Shown piece by piece: positions 12,856 through 12,888 of a DNA stretch of 12,888 bases. Source of the stretch: an uncultured Collinsella sp. (GTDB lineage Bacteria; Actinomycetota; Coriobacteriia; Coriobacteriales; Coriobacteriaceae). The DNA lies in the NCBI GenBank assembly GCA_900551185.1, contig URVF01000022.1:1-12888 (forward strand). Direction: 5' to 3'. Numbering within the stretch: position 1 is the first letter of the stretch; every line of letters starts with the position of its first letter. The notes below the pieces were generated by a model. The model made no database searches. It worked only from the letters and a program-made list of their open reading frames with translations, and was not told the DNA's origin. A program made the position numbers and the translations under genes.

Positions 12856-12888
12856 CTGTCTCTTATACACATCTGACGCTGCCGACGA
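12856..12888 (-). other. Nextera read-1-side adapter (not genomic)
   Basis: The last 33 bases are the reverse complement of the Nextera read-1 adapter, starting with the mosaic-end sequence CTGTCTCTTATACACATCT. Together with the adapter at the left end this shows that both contig edges are library artefacts. Confidence 0.97.

Overview
The window is an assembled contig of G+C-rich DNA that is not trimmed of sequencing adapter. Bases 1-48 are an Illumina Nextera i7-side adapter with a recognisable index, and bases 12856-12888 are the opposite Nextera adapter, so the genome part runs from 49 to 12855. Gene content, codon use and the small palindromic repeats suggest an intestinal actinobacterium of the Coriobacteriia, most likely a Collinsella. 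This is inferred from family resemblance and was not tested by a search.

Layout. 49-1255 (minus): start of a mannose-family PTS operon, with a fused EIIAB followed by the first 82 codons of EIIC, cut by the contig end. 1439-2521 (minus): EamA/DMT-type ten-helix transporter. 2871-3863 (minus): SIS-domain protein resembling FrlB/FraB sugar-amine 6-phosphate deglycases. 4069-4791 (plus, the only plus-strand gene): HutC-type GntR regulator, divergent from the SIS gene across a 205-bp region crowded with ATACA/TGTAT half-sites. 4792-5333: about 540 bp without a gene, made largely of nested inverted repeats. 5334-5924 (minus): GNAT acetyltransferase. 6001-7026 (minus): threonine-aldolase-like PLP enzyme. 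7072-7935 (minus): PAP2-type membrane phosphatase. 8015-11647 (minus): transcription-repair coupling factor Mfd. 11805-12470 (minus): endonuclease III (Nth). 12534-12855 (minus): C-terminal end of an ABC exporter ATPase.

How the genes may work together. The left third reads as a sugar-amine uptake locus. A mannose-family PTS would import and phosphorylate the substrate, the SIS deglycase would split it to a hexose 6-phosphate and an amine or amino acid, the EamA carrier might export a product, and the GntR protein would sense an intermediate. The regulatory DNA supports shared control in part: helically phased repeats sit between the deglycase and the regulator, and a 17-bp motif is shared by the PTS and EamA promoters. 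The right part is ordinary housekeeping and DNA-repair sequence (Mfd, Nth) with intrinsic terminators.

The less ordinary features are three non-coding structures: a 99-nt hairpin with about 37 paired bases downstream of the deglycase, a 123-bp palindromic element, and a 193-bp REPIN-like pair of inverted repeats whose right arm contains the stop codon of the acetyltransferase. I saw no tRNA, rRNA, CRISPR array or complete insertion sequence. I did not find a clearly new protein system.
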